From: Martelella alba
GTDB lineage: Bacteria; Pseudomonadota; Alphaproteobacteria; Rhizobiales; Rhizobiaceae
Length of the DNA stretch: 64,000 nt
Assembly (NCBI RefSeq): GCF_006516955.1
Contig: NZ_VHLG01000002.1
Location: 575,221-639,220 of the forward strand
Reading direction: 5' to 3'
Position numbers and translations under genes: made by a program
The notes under the pieces: generated by a model
Told to the model about the DNA's origin: nothing
Databases searched by the model: none
Seen by the model: the letters and a program-made list of their open reading frames with translations, nothing else
Shown here: in pieces, positions 42,919-53,492 of the stretch
How the letters are laid out: the number at the start of each line of letters is the position of its first letter
Numbering within the stretch: the stretch's first letter is position 1

Positions 42919-43137
42919 GTTGGTTTCGCTCCCTTTTCATGTCCAGTTCCGGCAATCACCCCGAAATACCACGGACAACCTTTTCGCCCATCTTGTCGAA
43001 GTGGCGGCGAAGTGCAAGCCCAAAAGGCTGAATGTCACCAGCCCAGTGCCTGCGGCACAAGCGCCTGATCCCGGGTGAGAGCGTCATGCGACCAATCGGC
43101 ATCGCCCGATGCTCTAGCACGGGGCGTCAAAGGATCG

Positions 43138-43623
43138 CTAGCCATTTCCGTCGATGCACGGCCGCGCCGGGCGCCCGTCCGCCAGACCCGGGCAAAGCGC
43201 GTTCAGCCGCGCAAGCGAGCCTGCGCCCTGAAGCATCAGCGGCACCAGAGGCAGCATCTCACCGCCCGGCAGCGTGAAGGACAGCTCCGGCTCGGGCAGG
43301 CGCTCGGCCGTTTTCACATCAACGGGCCGGACACAGAAATCCATCACCGCTGCGTCCAGATGCTCCACTACGGCAATGCCGCTGCCATAGATTTCGATCT
43401 TTCCGGCAATGGCCGGCGGAGCACTGGCAATCACCCGCCCGCCACTATGTGCGATGAAGACCTGATCGTCGGCGATGAGCCGGGCGAAAAGACCAAGCGC
43501 ATCGGCTTCCGCCAGCAGTGACAGGGCCAGCCTGCTCTTTCCGGACCCCGACGGCCCGACCAGCAGAATGCCGGAAACACCGATGACAACGGCTGTTGCG
43601 TGAAGATTTACACCGCCGCTCAT
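43138..43623 (-). CDS. hprK: HPr kinase/phosphorylase, short alphaproteobacterial type
   Basis: A 161-residue protein corresponding to the C-terminal catalytic domain only of Gram-positive HprK, the usual form in alphaproteobacteria. The P-loop is LLVGPSGSGKSRLALSLL (GPSGSGKS), followed by LIADDQVFI and the GKIEIYGSGI segment with the conserved HPr-kinase signature. It phosphorylates the regulatory serine of HPr. The gene overlaps the end of chvG by four bases and a 219-base gap separates it from manX. Confidence 0.93.
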   Translation of the reverse strand: MSGGVNLHATAVVIGVSGILLVGPSGSGKSRLALSLLAEADALGLFARLIADDQVFIAHSGGRVIASAPPAIAGKIEIYGSGIAVVEHLDAAVMDFCVRPVDVKTAERLPEPELSFTLPGGEMLPLVPLMLQGAGSLARLNALCPGLADGRPARPCIDGNG

Positions 43624-45395
43624 GCGTTGCGATGGCCGGAAACGGCCGGCAGGGTGAGAATGAAGCGGGCGCCTGTGATATCGCCACTGTCCTTGTCCAC
43701 GATATTTTCCGCCACCAGCGTACCGCCATGGGCTTCGGCAATCTGACGCGAAATCGACAGGCCGAGACCGGAATTCTGTCCGAACGCCTCGCCATCGGGG
43801 CGATCGGTATAAAACCGCTCGAAGATGCGCTCAATATCCTCGGCGCGGATCCCCGGCCCGTTATCTTCCACCGTGATGATGATGTGGTTGCGGCCACGCC
43901 TCAGCCTGACATCGATCCTGCCGGTCTTTTCGGAGACAAAGGACCGCGCATTCTCGATGAGATTGGTGATGATCTGACCGATCCTGAGATCGTGGCCGAA
44001 AATATCGAAACTGTTCTTTCCGCCATGGGGCGTTTCGACATTGAGATCAATATCGACCGGCTTGCGCGAGCCGATGTCACGCGACAATGCGACGAGATCG
44101 CGCAGAAGCGTCTCGGCATCGAAGACAGAGGCATCCTCGCGTGCAAGTTCCGCATCAAGCCGCGAGGCATCGGAAATATCGCTGATCAGACGGTCGAGGC
44201 GGCGCACATCATGCTGGATGATCTCCGTCAACCGCGCCTTGGCGTCCTCGGTCCTGGCAAGCGGCAGGGTTTCGACGGCACTGCGAAGCGAGGTCAGCGG
44301 ATTTTTCAGCTCATGGGCAACATCGGCGGCAAAACTGTCAATCGCATCAATCCGGTCGTAAAGCGCCGTCGTCATTTCCCGCAAGGTGGTGGAGAGATGG
44401 CCAATCTCATCCTGGCGAGCGGAATAATCGGGAATCTCCTGACGCTCGCGCGGCCCCCCGCGCCTGACCCGGACGGCGGCCTCGGAGAGCCGGCGCAACG
44501 GATTGGCGATGGTCGAGGACAACATGAAGGACAAGACCATGGTTACAAGTGAGGTGACAACGAACATGCGGATGATCGCGAGACGTTCATTATGGACGAT
44601 CTTGTCGATATCGCCAGCCTGGGTCGACAGAAGCAACACGCCGAGCACGGCGCGGAAACGCTGGACCGGCACGGCAACCAGAACGATCTGCTTGCCCTGA
44701 TCATTGATCCTGACCGATCGCGCGGTCTGCCCGTTCAGCGCCGTCATGACTTCGGGATAAATCGAACCATCGCCACCCGGTGCTTCCTCATAACGCGCCT
44801 CACCATGTGGCTGCAGCACCCAGCTGAGGAAATTGCCGAGCTTGTCGATGACCGATTCTGTGGTCGTCTCGGCCACCGGCGGCAGATCGTAGCGCAGAAT
44901 CTGTCCGCGTGAGAACAGATAGCGTGAATCGAGGATCAAATTGGCATCCGGATCAAAAATCTGCGCACGGGTGCGTGTCGGCGAAATCAGCCGCCTGAGG
45001 ATCGGCGCCACCTTTTCCGGGTTAATCGGGAATTTGAGATCCTCGTCATTGGGAGACGGTCTTGCGCTTTCACCGGCCTGCAGCTCAAGCAGCTTTTGCG
45101 GATCAAGCGTCATCGTGTCGCTCTCGACCGAAACCGATGACGCTATTGCGCCCGCGATCATCTCGCCTTGCGTGGTCAGGCTTTCCATGCGGGCGTCAAT
45201 CAGGCCCTCACGGAACTGGTTGAGATAAAGAATACCGCCAACCAGAAAAAACAGCGCCAGAAGGTTGAAAAACAGGATGCGCCAGTTGAGGCTGGAAAAA
45301 ACCGTCGCAGCGAGAAACCGGCGCAGAACCAGAAAGGGCCCTCGCCAGCGCTTCTTGATCCGCGATGTCGCGGTCTGTACGGTCCCTTCCGTCAC
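43620..45395 (-). CDS. chvG: Sensor histidine kinase ChvG (ExoS)
   Basis: A 591-residue membrane sensor kinase that, with ChvI, senses acid and host or envelope conditions and controls exopolysaccharide, motility and type VI secretion in rhizobia. A hydrophobic segment at about residues 33-57 and another near 275-295 flank a periplasmic domain with QARLDDP-like loops. The HAMP region follows, then the H-box DSFAADVAHELKNPLTSLRSAVE and the ATP-binding motifs NLIENARSFVSEKTG, DNGPGIRAEDIERIFERFYT and GLGLSISRQIAEAHGG. The N-terminal region and synteny with chvI and hprK support the name. Confidence 0.95.
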   Translation of the reverse strand: MTEGTVQTATSRIKKRWRGPFLVLRRFLAATVFSSLNWRILFFNLLALFFLVGGILYLNQFREGLIDARMESLTTQGEMIAGAIASSVSVESDTMTLDPQKLLELQAGESARPSPNDEDLKFPINPEKVAPILRRLISPTRTRAQIFDPDANLILDSRYLFSRGQILRYDLPPVAETTTESVIDKLGNFLSWVLQPHGEARYEEAPGGDGSIYPEVMTALNGQTARSVRINDQGKQIVLVAVPVQRFRAVLGVLLLSTQAGDIDKIVHNERLAIIRMFVVTSLVTMVLSFMLSSTIANPLRRLSEAAVRVRRGGPRERQEIPDYSARQDEIGHLSTTLREMTTALYDRIDAIDSFAADVAHELKNPLTSLRSAVETLPLARTEDAKARLTEIIQHDVRRLDRLISDISDASRLDAELAREDASVFDAETLLRDLVALSRDIGSRKPVDIDLNVETPHGGKNSFDIFGHDLRIGQIITNLIENARSFVSEKTGRIDVRLRRGRNHIIITVEDNGPGIRAEDIERIFERFYTDRPDGEAFGQNSGLGLSISRQIAEAHGGTLVAENIVDKDSGDITGARFILTLPAVSGHRNA

Positions 45396-45405
45396 GGCAT
45401 GCCTG

Positions 45406-46128
45406 TCAGGCGGCGTCGCGGAAGCGGTAGCCGACGCCGTATAGGGTTTCGATCATGTCAAACTCGCGATCGACCAGCTTGAACTTCTTGCGCAGCCGCT
45501 TGATGTGGCTGTCGATCGTGCGGTCATCGACATAGACCTGATCATCATAGGCCGCATCCATCAGCGCATCACGGCTCTTGACGACACCGGGCCGCTGGGC
45601 GAGCGACTGCAAGATCAGGAATTCCGTTACAGTCAGCGTCACAGGATCGCCTTTCCAGGTGCAGGTGTGACGTTCCTGATCCATGACCAGCTGGCCGCGT
45701 TCCAGCGGACGGTTCGCCTCGCTGTCACCCGCCTTGGCACCGCCGGATGCCGCGGCATCGCGCCCGGCAACACGGCGCAGGACCGCCCGGACCCGCTCAA
45801 CCAAAAGGCGCTGGGAGAAGGGTTTGGTGATGAAATCATCCGCCCCCATCTTCAACCCGAAAAGCTCATCGATCTCCTCATCCTTGGAGGTGAGAAAGAT
45901 CACCGGTACATCCGATTTCTGGCGCAGCCGGCGGAGCAGCTCCATACCATCCATACGCGGCATCTTGATATCGAAGATCGCCAGTTGTGGCGGATTGGAC
46001 AAAAGCCCGGTCAGCGCGGTTGCGCCATCCGTATAGGTATCGACACGATATCCCTCGGATTCGAGCGCGATCGAAACCGACGTCAGGATGTTTCGGTCGT
46101 CGTCCACAAGGGCGATGGTCTGCATCAT
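45406..46128 (-). CDS. chvI: Response regulator ChvI
   Basis: A 240-residue OmpR-family response regulator. The phosphoacceptor Asp is in [17 protein letters not shown], the switch residues are in [10 protein letters not shown] and [11 protein letters not shown], and the C-terminal winged helix ends with [31 protein letters not shown]. It is the partner of ChvG, ten bases away. It is divergent from pckA with 330 bases between, in the order known from rhizobia. Confidence 0.95.
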   Translation of the reverse strand: MMQTIALVDDDRNILTSVSIALESEGYRVDTYTDGATALTGLLSNPPQLAIFDIKMPRMDGMELLRRLRQKSDVPVIFLTSKDEEIDELFGLKMGADDFITKPFSQRLLVERVRAVLRRVAGRDAAASGGAKAGDSEANRPLERGQLVMDQERHTCTWKGDPVTLTVTEFLILQSLAQRPGVVKSRDALMDAAYDDQVYVDDRTIDSHIKRLRKKFKLVDREFDMIETLYGVGYRFRDAA

Positions 46129-46458
46129 AGGCTCCTACTGTCGAGTGGCCGTTTTTTAAGGGCGACCGCTTCCGATGTCTTTTTAGCATCTCTTGGAAAA
46201 AAACTGGAACAAATTGTGGCAATGGCGCCTTTGCGACGCTCTGACACGGTTAAGCCGGCTTTTTCTCGTTCTCCGCCATATCCGGCTAAATATATGGCAA
46301 TCCATGCGGATTTAAATCTTACATGCGCGCACATTTTTGTTTAAAACGATTAAATAATTGATATTGCTATATTTTATGTAATTTTCGGTTGCGCATCCCG
46401 ACTTGATTAAATATAAATTTAAAAAATTCAATTTGTTTAGCCAATGAAGGATTGGATC
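46129..46458. promoter_or_regulatory. Divergent promoter region of chvI and pckA
   Basis: A 330-base intergenic region with no supported gene. From 46260 to 46440 it is strongly A/T-rich, with TTTAAAACGATTAAATAATT and ATAAATTTAAAAAATTC stretches, and probably holds the two promoters. No clear inverted repeat of good quality is seen. Confidence 0.6.
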
Positions 46459-48066
46459 ATGGAGGAATTCGGGCTCTACAATCACGGGTTTCCGGCGGCA
46501 GCGCTGGGTTTGAAGAACCTGGGGAGCGTTTATTACAATCTGTTGCCGGCGCAGCTGTGTGAGGAATCATTGCGCCGTGGCGAAGCGGTCCTGACGGCCG
46601 ATGGTGCGCTTCGCGCACTCACCGGTCAGCATACAGGCCGTTCCGCCAAGGACAAATTTGTTGTCTGCGACCAGACCACCGAGCCCGAAATCTGGTGGGA
46701 CAACAACAAGAAGATGTCGCCGGAGCATTTTGCCCTGCTGAAGCAGGATATGCTGGCGCATGCGGAAGGCCGTGACGTCTTCATCCAGGATCTGATCGGC
46801 GGTGCGGACAGCGAAAACGCTCTGCCAACCCGTGTTGTCAGCGAATATGCCTGGCATGCCATGTTCATCCGCAATCTGCTGATCCGTCCGGATCGCGACC
46901 AGCTGGAAGATTTCACCGCCAGGTTGACGATCATCGACCTGCCGAGTTTCAAGGCCGATCCGCAGCGTTATGGCTGCCGCACCGAGACGGTGATCGCCTG
47001 CGACCTCGTCAACGGTCTGGTGCTGATCGGCGGCACGTCCTATGCCGGTGAGATCAAGAAATCAGTCTTCACCATGCTGAATTATCTGCTGCCGGCCCGC
47101 GGCGTCATGCCGATGCATTGCTCGGCCAATGTCGGCGCCAAGGACGACGCCGCCGTCTTCTTCGGCCTGTCGGGCACCGGCAAGACCACGCTGTCGGCCG
47201 ATCCGACACGCACGCTGATCGGCGATGACGAACATGGCTGGGGCAAAAAGGGTGTCTTCAATTTCGAAGGTGGCTGCTATGCCAAGACGATCCGGCTTTC
47301 GGCGGAAGCCGAGCCCGAAATCTTCGCCACCACCAAACGCTTCGGCACCGTGCTTGAAAATGTCGTGCTTGATGCTGACCGCAAGCCCGATTTCGATGAT
47401 GGTTCGCTGACGGAAAACACCCGCTGCGCCTATCCGCTCAACTTCATTCCCAATGCGTCAAAGACCGGCCAGGCCGGCCATCCGAAGACGATCATCATGC
47501 TGACGGCCGATGCTTTCGGCGTGCTGCCGCCGATAGCCAAGCTGACCCCGGAACAGGCCATGTATCACTTCCTTTCGGGCTACACCGCCAAGGTTGCCGG
47601 CACCGAAAAGGGCGTGACCGAGCCGGAAGCCACCTTCTCGACCTGTTTCGGCGCCCCCTTCATGCCGCGCCACCCGGCGGAATACGGCAATCTTCTGAAG
47701 GATCTGATTGCGCTTCACGAGGTCGATTGCTGGCTCGTTAATACCGGCTGGACCGGCGGCGCCTATGGCACCGGCAAGCGCATGCCGATCCGCCAGACCC
47801 GCGCCATGCTGGCACAGGCCTTGTCGGGCGATCTGAAAGCGGCGGAATTCCGCATTGACGACAATTTCGGCTTTGCCGTTCCGCTCGCCATTGACGGCGT
47901 CGACCAGACGATCCTGACGCCGCGTGACACCTGGTCGGATCCGATGGCCTATGACCGCCAGGCCGCCAGGCTTGTCGACATGTTCATCGCCAATTTCGCC
48001 AAGTTCGAGACCCATGTCGACGATGGCGTGCGGGCCGCGGCACCAAAGACGCTCACCAGCGCCTGA
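46459..48066 (+). CDS. pckA: Phosphoenolpyruvate carboxykinase (ATP)
   Basis: A 535-residue ATP-dependent PEP carboxykinase, the first enzyme of gluconeogenesis from dicarboxylates. The start ATG at 46459 has AAGGA upstream; an ATG at 46444 in the same frame is less likely because it has no ribosome site. The kinase-1a loop is [16 protein letters not shown], the metal region is [11 protein letters not shown], and the segments [14 protein letters not shown] and [18 protein letters not shown] are also conserved. Succinate-linked regulation of rhizobial pckA is known, but its basis is not visible here. It ends at a good terminator. Confidence 0.97.
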   Translation: MEEFGLYNHGFPAAALGLKNLGSVYYNLLPAQLCEESLRRGEAVLTADGALRALTGQHTGRSAKDKFVVCDQTTEPEIWWDNNKKMSPEHFALLKQDMLAHAEGRDVFIQDLIGGADSENALPTRVVSEYAWHAMFIRNLLIRPDRDQLEDFTARLTIIDLPSFKADPQRYGCRTETVIACDLVNGLVLIGGTSYAGEIKKSVFTMLNYLLPARGVMPMHCSANVGAKDDAAVFFGLSGTGKTTLSADPTRTLIGDDEHGWGKKGVFNFEGGCYAKTIRLSAEAEPEIFATTKRFGTVLENVVLDADRKPDFDDGSLTENTRCAYPLNFIPNASKTGQAGHPKTIIMLTADAFGVLPPIAKLTPEQAMYHFLSGYTAKVAGTEKGVTEPEATFSTCFGAPFMPRHPAEYGNLLKDLIALHEVDCWLVNTGWTGGAYGTGKRMPIRQTRAMLAQALSGDLKAAEFRIDDNFGFAVPLAIDGVDQTILTPRDTWSDPMAYDRQAARLVDMFIANFAKFETHVDDGVRAAAPKTLTSA

Positions 48067-48100
48067 TTTAGACGAAAGCTCCGTGGGAGGAGCACCAGAG

Positions 48101-48139
48101 AAAATGCCCGGCCGGATTTTCCCTGCCGCCGGGCATTTT
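48101..48139 (+). terminator. Intrinsic terminator of pckA
   Basis: Arms AAAATGCCCGGC (48101-48112) and GCCGGGCATTTT (48128-48139) are perfect complements with a 15-base loop and end in TTTT. It lies about 35 bases after the pckA stop. Confidence 0.88.
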
Positions 48140-48199
48140 CCCCCTGATATGCTTGCCCTTGACCCGCCGCCTGTGTGATATGGCGCCAAGGAGTGGACC

Positions 48200-48637
48200 A
48201 TGGCTGCAAGCGACCTTCACATCAACGACCGGATCGTCATTTCCGGCTGGGAACTGACCGAGCAGTTCATCCTGACCGGCGGCCCCGGCGGACAGAATGT
48301 CAACAAGCTTGCCACCGGCGTTCAGCTGTTCTTCTCCGTTGCCACCTCACCGGCCCTTTCCGAACGTATCCGCCGCAATCTGATCCGCATCGGCGGCCGG
48401 CGTGTCTCCAAAGACGGCGTGTTGATGATTGAGGCCAGAAGCCACCGCAGCCAGGAGCGCAACCGCGAGGATGCGCGCGACAGGCTGAAGGAAATGGTGC
48501 TGGAAGCTGCCTTGCCGCCGCCGCCCACACGGCGCAAGACCAAGCCCACCCGTGGCTCCATTGAACGCCGGCTGAAGGAAAAATCCGGCCGTTCCGAAGT
48601 CAAGAAAATGCGCGGCAAGCCAGGCCGGGAGGACTGA
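48200..48637 (+). CDS. arfB: Ribosome-rescue hydrolase ArfB
   Basis: A 145-residue peptidyl-tRNA hydrolase that frees ribosomes stalled on mRNAs without stop codon. The catalytic GGQ is in LTGGPGGQNVNK. The C-terminal tail, beyond residue 105, is very basic (RRKTKPTRGS and RRLKEKSGRSEVKKMRGK), as needed to thread into the empty mRNA channel. The start has AAGGAG seven bases upstream. It is followed by alkB after five bases. Confidence 0.95.
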   Translation: MAASDLHINDRIVISGWELTEQFILTGGPGGQNVNKLATGVQLFFSVATSPALSERIRRNLIRIGGRRVSKDGVLMIEARSHRSQERNREDARDRLKEMVLEAALPPPPTRRKTKPTRGSIERRLKEKSGRSEVKKMRGKPGRED

Positions 48638-48642
48638 TCGCC

Positions 48643-49263
48643 ATGGCCGGAACCGAACTGCCGGACGGCTTTGACTATTTGCCGGACCATCTCGACCGCG
48701 CGGACCAGCAGCAACTTCTCGACGAGATCCGCGCCGTTGTCGCAAAAGCTCCGCTTTATGTGCCGGCCATGCCGCGCACGGGAAAAGCCATGTCCGTGCG
48801 CATGACCAATTGCGGGCCGCTCGGCTGGGTGACCGACAAGGAGCGTGGCTATCGCTACCAGCCGCTCCACCCGCAAACGGGCAAACCCTGGCCGGATATC
48901 CCGCCCGCGCTGATGGCGCTCTGGAACGATCTTTCCGGCTTTGACGCGCCGCCTGAGGCCTGTCTGGTGAATTTCTACGACGAGACCGCGAAAATGGGCC
49001 TGCATCAGGATCGTGATGAGGCGGAATTTTCTGCCCCGGTCCTGTCGATATCGCTTGGCGACAGCTGCCTGTTCAGGATCGGCGGCCTTTCACGCAGCGA
49101 CAAGGCACAGTCACTGAAGCTGAAAAGCGGCGATATCGTCATCCTCGGCGGCAAAAGCCGGCTTGCCTTTCACGGCGTAACGCGGATCTATCCCGGCACA
49201 TCAACCCTTTTGAAAAAAGGGGGCCGGATCAATCTGACACTGAGGCGGGTCAATCCCCAATGA
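48643..49263 (+). CDS. alkB: Alpha-ketoglutarate-dependent DNA repair dioxygenase AlkB
   Basis: A 206-residue Fe(II)/2-oxoglutarate dioxygenase that removes methyl groups from alkylated DNA bases. The iron ligands are His and Asp in GLHQDRDE and His in AFHGVTRIYPG; the 2-oxoglutarate Arg is in RINLTLRRV, and the segment MSVRMTNCGPLGWVTDK is typical. Directly downstream of arfB and probably co-transcribed. It is convergent with coaA seven bases away. Confidence 0.93.
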   Translation: MAGTELPDGFDYLPDHLDRADQQQLLDEIRAVVAKAPLYVPAMPRTGKAMSVRMTNCGPLGWVTDKERGYRYQPLHPQTGKPWPDIPPALMALWNDLSGFDAPPEACLVNFYDETAKMGLHQDRDEAEFSAPVLSISLGDSCLFRIGGLSRSDKAQSLKLKSGDIVILGGKSRLAFHGVTRIYPGTSTLLKKGGRINLTLRRVNPQ

Positions 49264-49269
49264 CGCCCG

Positions 49270-50283
49270 TCACAATTTCCGCAGCGCCACCGTCTCCACC
49301 AGATGATCGTGTCCCTTGCGCAAAATGAGATCGGCGCGCGGGCGGGTCGGCAGGATGTTGTTTTCGAGATTCTTCAGATTGATATTGCGCCACAGATCTT
49401 CCGCGATCGACAGCGCTTCGGCCTCATCCAGCGCGGAATAACGGTGGAAGTAGGAGGCTGGGTCCTGGAAGGCGGTGCGGCGCAGCTTGAGGAAACGGTC
49501 GACATACCATTGCCGGATCTGCTCGACTTCCGCGTCGATATAGATCGAGAAGTCGAAAAAGTCCGAAACGATCGGCACCATGCGCCCGCCGGCCGGCAAA
49601 TCGCGCGACTGCAGCACATTGATACCCTCGAAAATCAGGATATCCGGCCGGTCGACGGTGACAAAGCCGTCCGACAGCACATCATAGGACAGATGCGAAT
49701 AAAGCGGTGCGCGGACATTTGGCATCCCGGCCTTGATGGCGGAGAGAAATTTGAGGATCGCGCCGGTATCAAAGCTTTCGGGAAAGCCCTTGCGGCGCAT
49801 CAGCCCGTCACGCTGTAAAACGTCATTTGGATAGAGAAAGCCATCCGAGGTCACGAGATCAACCTTGGGGCTTGACGGCCAGCGGGCCAGCAATTGCTTC
49901 AAAAGGCGCGCTGTGGTCGATTTACCCACCGCCACCGGACCGGCAACGCCGATGATGAAGGGGGTCTTGTTATCGTCTTCGCGGAAATTCAAAAACCGCT
50001 TGCGCTGGCGAAACAGCATCTGCGAGCTTTCGACATGCGACGACAGCAGCCGTGACAGCGACAGATAGATGCGCCGCACCTCTTCCAGATCGATCGGGTC
50101 ATTGAGCGAGCGGAGCTGACGGACTTCCTCCGCCTTCAGCGTCATCGGCGTATCGGCACGGAAATGAGACCACTCATCCGCAGTGAAAAAGCGATAGGGC
50201 GACACCTGCCCCGCGGCAAAACTGTCAAGCGCGATCGCCGATGCGTTGATCTCGTCGGCCAAGGCCGTTCCCGCCGTCGTCAT
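49270..50283 (-). CDS. coaA: Type I pantothenate kinase
   Basis: A 337-residue kinase for the first step of coenzyme A synthesis. The P-loop is [17 protein letters not shown], followed by [11 protein letters not shown] and RKGFPESFD, both characteristic of the type I (PanK-I) enzymes, and [10 protein letters not shown]. The N-terminal [17 protein letters not shown] is also typical. It overlaps the hisE stop by four bases, so it belongs to the histidine operon, as in rhizobia. Confidence 0.96.
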   Translation of the reverse strand: MTTAGTALADEINASAIALDSFAAGQVSPYRFFTADEWSHFRADTPMTLKAEEVRQLRSLNDPIDLEEVRRIYLSLSRLLSSHVESSQMLFRQRKRFLNFREDDNKTPFIIGVAGPVAVGKSTTARLLKQLLARWPSSPKVDLVTSDGFLYPNDVLQRDGLMRRKGFPESFDTGAILKFLSAIKAGMPNVRAPLYSHLSYDVLSDGFVTVDRPDILIFEGINVLQSRDLPAGGRMVPIVSDFFDFSIYIDAEVEQIRQWYVDRFLKLRRTAFQDPASYFHRYSALDEAEALSIAEDLWRNINLKNLENNILPTRPRADLILRKGHDHLVETVALRKL

Positions 50284-50603
50284 TCACCCGTCCGCCCCGC
50301 CTTTTCGGCAATGCCCGACTGGCTTTGCCGCCGTGCAAGCTCGTTCATGACATCATTCAGCGGAATATCGGCAATTTTAAGTACGACCAGCAGATGATAG
50401 AGCAGGTCAGCGGCTTCATAGGTCAGGTTTTCGCGATCCTCGGCAATGGCGGCGATCACCACTTCGGTGGCTTCCTCACCAAGCTTCTTGGCCGCCTTGC
50501 GCTGCCCCTTGGAAACCAGTTTTGCCGTCCAGCTCTCATCCGGTGACGCGCCTGCGCGCTTCGCGACGATGGCTTCCAGATCGGCAAGCGAAAAATCGGT
50601 CAT
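50280..50603 (-). CDS. hisE: Phosphoribosyl-ATP pyrophosphatase HisE
   Basis: A 107-residue single-domain enzyme for the second step of histidine synthesis. The metal-binding [10 protein letters not shown] segment with EE and the following [20 protein letters not shown] are the conserved helices. It lies between hisF and coaA and overlaps coaA by four bases. Confidence 0.95.
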   Translation of the reverse strand: MTDFSLADLEAIVAKRAGASPDESWTAKLVSKGQRKAAKKLGEEATEVVIAAIAEDRENLTYEAADLLYHLLVVLKIADIPLNDVMNELARRQSQSGIAEKAGRTGE

Positions 50604-50615
50604 GGCTTTCCTCCC

Positions 50616-51404
50616 TCAGTCCAGCCGCATCGCGATACCGCGATCAGCCATATACTGTTTGGCTTCACCAATGGAATAGGTACCAAAGTGGAAGATCGAG
50701 GCGGCCAGCACCGCCGTGGCATGGCCCTCGGCTATGCCATCCACCAGATGTTCAAGCGTGCCGACACCGCCAGAGGCAATCACCGGCACAGAAACCGCAT
50801 CGGCAATGGCGCGCGTCAGCTCCAGATCATAACCGGCCTTGGTGCCGTCACGATCCATGGATGTGAGCAGGATCTCGCCTGCGCCAAGGGCCACGACCTT
50901 TTCGGCAAATTCCACCGCGTCAATGCCGGTCGGCTGACGGCCGCCATGGGTGTAGATTTCCCAGGCACTGCGGTTTTCCCGGCCCGGTGCCTGCGTTGCC
51001 CGGCGCTTGGCATCAATGGCGACAACAATGCACTGATTGCCGAACTTGTCGGCTGCTTCAGCGACGAAATCCGGGTTTTTCACTGCGGCCGAGTTGATCG
51101 ACACCTTGTCGGCGCCACAGAGCAGCAGCTTGCGGATATCGGCAACCTCGCGCACGCCGCCACCAACCGTCAGCGGCATGAAGCACTGCTCGGCAGTGCG
51201 GGTGACGACATCGAAAATCGTTTCGCGATTGTCCGACGTGGCGGTGATATCGAGAAAGCAGAGCTCGTCGGCCCCCGCCGCATCATAGGCGCGCGCCGCT
51301 TCCACCGGATCGCCGGCATCAATCAGATCAACGAAATTCACGCCCTTGACGACACGGCCGTCCTTGACATCGAGGCAGGGAATGACACGGGCTTTCAGGG
51401 TCAT
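50616..51404 (-). CDS. hisF: Imidazole glycerol phosphate synthase subunit HisF
   Basis: A 262-residue (beta/alpha)8 cyclase that with HisH makes imidazole glycerol phosphate and AICAR. The start at 51404 ([24 protein letters not shown]) is where homology begins; the frame is open to 51473. The catalytic Asp pair is in IPCLDVKDG and [10 protein letters not shown], and the phosphate-binding GGGVR and ASGGVG loops are present. It follows hisA with a 193-base gap that has no supported gene. Confidence 0.97.
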   Translation of the reverse strand: MTLKARVIPCLDVKDGRVVKGVNFVDLIDAGDPVEAARAYDAAGADELCFLDITATSDNRETIFDVVTRTAEQCFMPLTVGGGVREVADIRKLLLCGADKVSINSAAVKNPDFVAEAADKFGNQCIVVAIDAKRRATQAPGRENRSAWEIYTHGGRQPTGIDAVEFAEKVVALGAGEILLTSMDRDGTKAGYDLELTRAIADAVSVPVIASGGVGTLEHLVDGIAEGHATAVLAASIFHFGTYSIGEAKQYMADRGIAMRLD

Positions 51405-51597
51405 TGGATAGTCTCCGGGCGATCGGGACAGGGATCGGTAAGATTTCAGCCGGGTTGGCAGCCCTGTTTGCACCAGCCTGACGGGTCATGTTTCGTCCGC
51501 TCTTTTATAGCGGGAAGCCCTGCGCATCAATGCCAGAACAAAAGGACGAATACATCGCGCATCAAAATGGACGCATGACGCGCGAAAGGACAAGGTT

Positions 51598-52332
51598 TCA
51601 CACGGCGGCGGATTTCAGCAGCGCCAGCGCCGCGGCCGGATCAATCCGCCCGTCATAAAGCGCACGGCCGGAAATCGCGCCTTCGAGGATCTGTGCATCC
51701 GGCTCGGTCATGCGGGCAATATCATCCATCGAGGCAAGGCCGCCCGAGGCAATCACCGGGATCGAAACTGACGCCGCCAGATTCAGCGTCGAGGCCCAGT
51801 TGATCCCGGCCAGCACGCCGTCGCGATCAATATCGGTATAGATGATTGCAGCAACGCCCGCGCCTTCGAAGCGCTTTGCCAGTTCGACCACTTCAAGCTC
51901 GGAGGCCTCTGCCCAGCCTTCAACGGCGACCTTGCCGCCGCGCGCGTCAATGCCGACGGCAACCTTGCCCGGAAAGGCCTTGCAGGCCGTTTTGACCAGA
52001 TCGGGATCGCGCACCGCGACCGTGCCGAGAATGACGCGGGCAAGCCCGCGCGACAGCCAGTTTTCGATATGATCGAGCGAACGGATGCCGCCGCCAAGCT
52101 GTACCGGGTTGTTCGTCGCCTTCAGGATGGCGTCCACCGCATCGCCATTGACGGTGCGCCCGGCAAAGGCGCCGTTCAGATCCACCACATGCAGCCAGGA
52201 AAAGCCCTGGTCCTCAAAGGCTTTCGCCTGCGCGCCGGGATCGGGATTATAGACCGTCGCCTGGTCCATATCGCCAAGCTTGAGGCGCACGCACTGGCCG
52301 TCTTTGAGATCAATGGCGGGAAAAAGGATCAT
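51598..52332 (-). CDS. hisA: ProFAR isomerase HisA
   Basis: A 244-residue (beta/alpha)8 isomerase that converts ProFAR to PRFAR in the fourth step of histidine synthesis. The catalytic Asp is in [16 protein letters not shown], and the second conserved Asp in [10 protein letters not shown]. Phosphate loops are LGGGIRS and ASGGLAS. It follows hisH by 24 bases. Confidence 0.97.
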   Translation of the reverse strand: MILFPAIDLKDGQCVRLKLGDMDQATVYNPDPGAQAKAFEDQGFSWLHVVDLNGAFAGRTVNGDAVDAILKATNNPVQLGGGIRSLDHIENWLSRGLARVILGTVAVRDPDLVKTACKAFPGKVAVGIDARGGKVAVEGWAEASELEVVELAKRFEGAGVAAIIYTDIDRDGVLAGINWASTLNLAASVSIPVIASGGLASMDDIARMTEPDAQILEGAISGRALYDGRIDPAAALALLKSAAV

Positions 52333-52356
52333 GGTTTTCGTCTCTTGTCTGGCGCG

Positions 52357-53010
52357 TTACGGCGCCCACTCCAGGAAATTGGCGATCAGTTTCAGGCCGA
52401 GCGTTTGGCTCTTTTCCGGGTGAAACTGCGAGCCGGCCTTGTTGCCATTGGCAACGAAAGCGGTGACGGGACCGCCGTAATCGGTCACGGCGATCACCTG
52501 TTCCGGCTTTTTTGCCGCCAGATGATAGGAATGGACGAAATAGGCGTGAAGCCCGTCTTCGCCGGTCTCGATACCGTCAAACAGCGGATGCTCGCTCCTG
52601 AGCGTCAGCGTATTCCAGCCGATCTGGGGAATTTTCAACGCCGGATCGGCCGGTTTGATCAGCGTGACATCGCCGGAAATCCAGCCGAAGCCCTTCGTCA
52701 CCGTCTTTTCCAGCCCGCGATCCGACATCAGCTGCATGCCGACGCAGATGCCTAGGAAGGGGCGCGCCTTTGTCTCGGCAACCTCGATAATCGCTTCGAC
52801 CATGCCCGGCACGGCATCCAGCCCCGCCCGGCAATCAGCGTAGGCACCAACGCCCGGCAGCACGATGCGGTCGGCAGCGGCAACGATCTCGGCCTTGTCG
52901 GTCAGGATGATTTCGGCATCGGACCCGCATTCGCGCGCGGCGCGTTCAAAAGCCTTGGTGGCCGAGCGCAGATTGCCCGAGCCGTAATCAATGATGGCGA
53001 CTGTGCTCAT
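52357..53010 (-). CDS. hisH: Imidazole glycerol phosphate synthase subunit HisH
   Basis: A 217-residue class I glutamine amidotransferase that supplies ammonia to HisF. The nucleophile Cys lies in [11 protein letters not shown], and the His-Glu pair in [13 protein letters not shown]. The N-terminal [18 protein letters not shown] is typical. It overlaps the DUF2628 gene stop by four bases. Confidence 0.97.
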   Translation of the reverse strand: MSTVAIIDYGSGNLRSATKAFERAARECGSDAEIILTDKAEIVAAADRIVLPGVGAYADCRAGLDAVPGMVEAIIEVAETKARPFLGICVGMQLMSDRGLEKTVTKGFGWISGDVTLIKPADPALKIPQIGWNTLTLRSEHPLFDGIETGEDGLHAYFVHSYHLAAKKPEQVIAVTDYGGPVTAFVANGNKAGSQFHPEKSQTLGLKLIANFLEWAP

Positions 53011-53480
53011 GATGACATTCCATAGGCGTCCATCAGGCCGATGCCCGACGCCGCCGGTTCAGCCCGTTGCGGGCCCTTTGTTGCAAAATCCGGCAGGGCC
53101 GTCTCTGCCCCCGCAAATCCGGCAAAATAAAGCTCTTCAGCCTCATCGAGATCATCGGCGACGATCACGGCATCAAGGCGAAATCCACGCTTTTCCATGG
53201 CATGAGCCTTAAAGCCGCGCGCCTCAAGCGCGATGAAGATGTTCAGCGCGACCGAAAACAGCCCGGACGCAATATCAAACCCGCCCATATCTCCGGCTAT
53301 GCCGAGCAGAACCGAGACAATCAGCGTGATGACGCCCGCCAGCCAGACGCGCTGGAACAACAGCCAGAACGGGCCGAAGACAAGCGCCCAGAAAGAAAAG
53401 CCGTCGCGCAGGAAAACGGTCTTTTCCGGCGCTTTTTCAGCACCTTGGCCGGGCGGCAGCAGAACCAGAAAACTTGCCAT
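53007..53480 (-). CDS. DUF2628 membrane protein in the his operon
   Basis: A 157-residue protein with one or two hydrophobic segments (about 35-65) in the middle, in a [22 protein letters not shown] context that is typical of DUF2628. The function is unknown. It is found between hisB and hisH in rhizobial genomes. The ATG at 53480 has GGAGG upstream. The C-terminal third is hydrophilic with acidic residues. Confidence 0.88.
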   Translation of the reverse strand: MASFLVLLPPGQGAEKAPEKTVFLRDGFSFWALVFGPFWLLFQRVWLAGVITLIVSVLLGIAGDMGGFDIASGLFSVALNIFIALEARGFKAHAMEKRGFRLDAVIVADDLDEAEELYFAGFAGAETALPDFATKGPQRAEPAASGIGLMDAYGMSS

Positions 53481-53492
53481 GATCATCCTCCA

